A DNA stretch of 64,000 nucleotides from the NCBI GenBank assembly GCA_002337605.1, contig DDGL01000012.1, positions 1 to 64,000 on the forward strand, given 5' to 3'. This DNA comes from Flavobacteriaceae bacterium UBA1903 (GTDB taxonomy: Bacteria > Bacteroidota > Bacteroidia > Flavobacteriales > Flavobacteriaceae). Shown piece after piece: positions 61,555 to 64,000 of this stretch (positions are counted from its first letter, which is position 1; the number at the start of each line of letters is the position of its first letter). The notes below the pieces were generated by a model, which ran no database searches, was not told the DNA's origin, and worked only from the letters and a program-made list of their open reading frames with translations. Position numbers and translations under genes: made by a program.

Positions 61555-62523
61555 TTATAACTTCCTAAAATTTTCAATTACCTGCATCGCCACTGTCAAT
61601 GCCTGTGCGCCTTGTGCTAAACTTACTACAGGAGTCGTATTGTTGTTAATGGCATCGGCAAAGGCTTCCAGTTCATCCAGAATAGCATTGTTAGCGTGAA
61701 TGTCCGGATTGTCAAAATAAATTTGCTTTTTAATCCCTTCGGCATTGGTGAGGATCATGGCGAAATCGTCCGGGTTTTGAGGGGCGTCTTTCATTTTTAC
61801 CACTTCTACTTTCTTTTCCAGAAAATCTACCGAAATATATGCATCCCGCTGAAAGAAACGTGCCTTCCGCATTTTCTTCATCGAAATTCTACTGGCGGTT
61901 AAATTTGCCACACAGCCGTTTTCAAATTCAATACGGGCATTGGCAATATCCGGGGTTTCTGAAATTACCGAAACACCACTGGCATTCACACTTTTTACAG
62001 GCGATTGTACCACACTCAAAATAGCATCGATATCATGAATCATTAAATCCAGTACCACCGAGACATCGGTTCCGCGTGGGTTAAACTCTGCCAGACGGTG
62101 CGCTTCAATAAACATAGGATTGTCCATCATATCTTTCACGCTCATAAACGCAGGGTTAAAGCGTTCTACGTGTCCTACCTGACCTTTTATGGCGTGTTTT
62201 TTAGACAATTGTAAGAGCTTTTCAGCTTCTTCAACGGTATGAGTGATGGGTTTCTCTATAAAAAGATGTTTTCCGGCTTTTACTACCTTTTCAGCACAAA
62301 AGTAATGGTGTATGGTTGGGGTCACAACATCTACCACGTCGCAGGCATTGATTAAAGCCTCCATTGACTGGAAACTTTTATACCCGAATTCTTCTTCAAT
62401 TTTTCGGGAAGCTTTGGTGTCTGCATCGTAAAAGCCCACCAGATTATATTTAGAAGACTGATTGAGTAATTTTAAATGAATTTTCCCGAGGTGGCCAGCA
62501 CCTAGAACTCCAGCGTTTAGCAT
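61555..62523 (-). CDS. Gfo/Idh/MocA family oxidoreductase
   Basis: A 322-residue NAD(P)-dependent oxidoreductase. The Rossmann part has GVLGAGHLGKIHLKLL, the family EKPITHT motif follows the predicted nucleotide site, and the C-terminal alpha/beta domain includes DLMIHDIDAILSVV with the conserved His and Asp. The substrate is probably a sugar or cyclitol derivative but cannot be named. A TATCTTTG promoter is at 62540-62547. It is upstream of the hydroxyacyl-CoA dehydrogenase gene, 49 bases apart. Confidence 0.93.
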   Translation of the reverse strand: MLNAGVLGAGHLGKIHLKLLNQSSKYNLVGFYDADTKASRKIEEEFGYKSFQSMEALINACDVVDVVTPTIHHYFCAEKVVKAGKHLFIEKPITHTVEEAEKLLQLSKKHAIKGQVGHVERFNPAFMSVKDMMDNPMFIEAHRLAEFNPRGTDVSVVLDLMIHDIDAILSVVQSPVKSVNASGVSVISETPDIANARIEFENGCVANLTASRISMKKMRKARFFQRDAYISVDFLEKKVEVVKMKDAPQNPDDFAMILTNAEGIKKQIYFDNPDIHANNAILDELEAFADAINNNTTPVVSLAQGAQALTVAMQVIENFRKL

Positions 62524-62539
62524 GCGAATTGATTTTTAA

Positions 62540-62547
62540 CAAAGATA
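62540..62547 (-). promoter_or_regulatory. -7 promoter element of the Gfo/Idh gene
   Basis: TATCTTTG on the minus strand, 16 bases before ATG 62523. The 7-bp periodic repeat occupies the -33 region. Confidence 0.58.
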
Positions 62548-62554
62548 AGGATTT

Positions 62555-62596
62555 GATTAACGATTGCAGATTGTGGATTGGAGATTTTTGATTTCA
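62555..62596. repeat. Six tandem 7-bp units GATTnnn
   Basis: GATTAAC, GATTGCA, GATTGTG, GATTGGA, GATTTTT and GATTTCA follow each other without a gap. Each unit keeps GATT while the last three bases vary. Confidence 0.8.
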
Positions 62597-62664
62597 AGTT
62601 TCAAAGTAGAAATAAGAAAGTAGAAAAACGAAATAGGGACAGTTTTTACCTAAAAATAGGAGCC

Positions 62665-62698
62665 TTTTTCTCTGCATCCTCTGTGCCTTTGCGGTGAA
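62665..62698. repeat. CTCTGCA/CCTCTGTG degenerate repeat
   Basis: TTTCTCTGCATCCTCTGTG, followed by CCTTTGCGGTG, shares its core with 32515-32538. It lies just after the M28 peptidase gene stop on the minus strand side. Confidence 0.45.
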
Positions 62699-62717
62699 TT
62701 TTATATCAGTCAAGCTT

Positions 62718-64000
62718 TTAACGAAAAACGTTATTAGGAAATACTACAACACTTTCGTGCCCATTCGCCCCAACGGCAGCCACCCCAAAGAAATAATTAT
62801 CTATCACAATGCCATCCAGCGTAAATTCTGAAACGTCACCTACATACCTGCTATGGTCCCAAGTAGGGGAAGTGGTGTCCCGCCAATAGATCTTATAGCC
62901 AACAGCGCCTTCTACTTTGTCCCACTTAAATTTTGCTGAAGGTTCCACAATACCACCAATGGCGACCTTTTGAGGTGCAGGTGGTGCCCAGGCCAGGCTG
63001 GCCATTGTAATGGCATTTACGGCAGTTAGTTTTTTTGCATAGTCGAAGTTAACAAACTTCAGTTTATCACCATACTCAATACCATTTTCGGTACGGATGT
63101 CCTGGTGCTGCTGAGTGTAATTTTCGTGGGCTTCCATAATTCTAATTCCGGCGTAGCCCAGGTCGTTAAACGGACGGTGATGTCCGCCACGACCAAAACG
63201 GTCTAAACGGTAAATCATCATGGGGTTCATTTCAGGCATATAGGTTTGTGTGGTTTTATGGACGTAGCGTGCCAGTTGCCTGGAGATTCCGTCTACTTCG
63301 CCACCATAGAAGCGTCTTCTTGCACGTTCTTGTTCTGTTTCGGTAGGAGGGACGGGTTCAGAGAAAATCCGAAAGTCTACATTGCTTATCACGCCATCCA
63401 CCCCTTTAATGTTTCCAATCATATCGTTATTGAGTACTCCAATAATGTCCCAGCCTTTTTCTTTGGCATAGGCAGCAAACCCTGCGCCACCAAACAAGCC
63501 TTGCTCTTCTCCACTTAACCCTAAATAGACAATACTACTTTCAAACGAGTACTTGGAAAGCACTCTTGCTGCTTCTATGGCACCTGCCATGCCGCTGGCG
63601 TTATCGTTAGCTCCCGGGGCGTCTTTGGTAAAATCGCTTCCATCGCTGTTTCGGGAATCGATGTCGCCACTCATAATAATGTAGCGATTGGGGTATTTGG
63701 TGCCTTTTTGAACAGCAGCCACATTTACGATCCAGGTATCCTGAGGAACACGGCGATTGCCTTCGGCTTCTACAAAGTCTTTCTGGTAGAAAACGTCCAG
63801 ACAATTACTACAGTTTTCTGATATTGATTCAAACTCCTTTTTAATCCAACGCCTCGCAGCACCTATACCACGAGTATTGCTTACAGTATCGCTAAAAGTG
63901 TTTCTAGTGCCAAAACCAGCTAAGGTTGTAATGTCTGCTTCAATTCTTTCTGCAGAAACGGCGTTTATAATATCGTATATTTTAGGATTGGTTTGTGCTG
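62718..64000 (-). CDS. M28 family metallo-aminopeptidase, N-terminus outside the window
   Basis: At least 427 codons are open to the right edge, so only the C-terminal part is seen. The zinc peptidase core has the metal ligands in SGDIDSRNSDGSDFTKDAPGANDNASGMAGAIEAARVL (unusual SGDIDS where SGHYDS-like HxD is normal), the catalytic Glu in LSGEEQGLFG, and NNDMIGN. A fibronectin-III-like domain (about the last 75 residues, AKFKWDKVEGAVGYKIYWRDT ...) ends in NNVFR. It is likely secreted, although the signal lies outside the window. A shorter internal start at 63722 should not be used. Confidence 0.88.
   Translation of the reverse strand, partial: AQTNPKIYDIINAVSAERIEADITTLAGFGTRNTFSDTVSNTRGIGAARRWIKKEFESISENCSNCLDVFYQKDFVEAEGNRRVPQDTWIVNVAAVQKGTKYPNRYIIMSGDIDSRNSDGSDFTKDAPGANDNASGMAGAIEAARVLSKYSFESSIVYLGLSGEEQGLFGGAGFAAYAKEKGWDIIGVLNNDMIGNIKGVDGVISNVDFRIFSEPVPPTETEQERARRRFYGGEVDGISRQLARYVHKTTQTYMPEMNPMMIYRLDRFGRGGHHRPFNDLGYAGIRIMEAHENYTQQHQDIRTENGIEYGDKLKFVNFDYAKKLTAVNAITMASLAWAPPAPQKVAIGGIVEPSAKFKWDKVEGAVGYKIYWRDTTSPTWDHSRYVGDVSEFTLDGIVIDNYFFGVAAVGANGHESVVVFPNNVFR

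Overview
The window looks like chromosomal DNA of a marine-type member of the Flavobacteriaceae (Bacteroidota). The evidence is: outer-membrane proteins ending in the type IX secretion (T9SS) sorting domain, a TonB-dependent receptor paired with a DUF4249 lipoprotein, the long (~480 aa) glyceraldehyde-3-phosphate dehydrogenase, a monomeric NADP isocitrate dehydrogenase, DUF4835/DUF6095/DUF6913 proteins, and repeated promoter sequences of the Bacteroidota type (TAnnTTTG, sometimes with an upstream TTG). No rRNA, tRNA, CRISPR array, insertion sequence, prophage or clear replication origin was seen. It is mostly an ordinary housekeeping region, and no defence island or obviously new multi-gene system is present.

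Layout. 1-653: a gene-free stretch with two copies of a 180-bp tandem element that looks like a structured RNA ending in a terminator. 654-2483: a secreted repeat protein. 2498-6730 (minus): murQ with a small membrane protein, then the TonB receptor/DUF4249 pair. 6804-19095 (minus): monomeric icd, rplS, a secreted hydrolase, trmD, a DEAD-box helicase, a TPR protein, an acetyltransferase, an AsmA-like protein, gap and a DegP-type protease. 19230-23507 (plus): dapF, an acetyltransferase, mltG and two tandem lysozyme-like secreted proteins, a cell-wall-flavoured block. 23517-27670 (minus): an RsmI-like methylase, a secreted sugar dehydrogenase, a low-molecular-weight phosphatase and dnaA. 27874-31568: thioesterase, YigZ, an EamA transporter overlapping ribD, and an acetyltransferase.

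31626-44001 (plus): prmC, a LOG-family protein, ligA, DUF6913, RDD and TM/TPR proteins, dapA, bamD, an omega-like subunit, coaBC, a PorD-like protein, recN and fabI. 44158-50269: two very large T9SS-exported paralogues whose last 672 bases are about 97% identical. 50346-55261: glycosyltransferase, YbbR-like protein, coaE and a two-component system. 55299-64000 (minus): miaA, a potassium channel with a zinc ribbon, an exonuclease/GIY-YIG fusion without a normal start codon, a YggS-type PLP protein, DUF1015, 3-hydroxyacyl-CoA dehydrogenase, a Gfo/Idh oxidoreductase and the C-terminal part of an M28 peptidase running off the window.

The points most worth following up are the tandem pseudoknot-capable RNA element at the left edge, the non-canonical start of the exonuclease gene, a series of genes whose start codon lies only 4-7 bases after the promoter -7 element (probable leaderless mRNAs), the recent homogenisation of the two T9SS proteins, and 7-bp-periodic degenerate repeats in two intergenic regions. 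Gene functions are assigned from family motifs read by eye; no database search was run.
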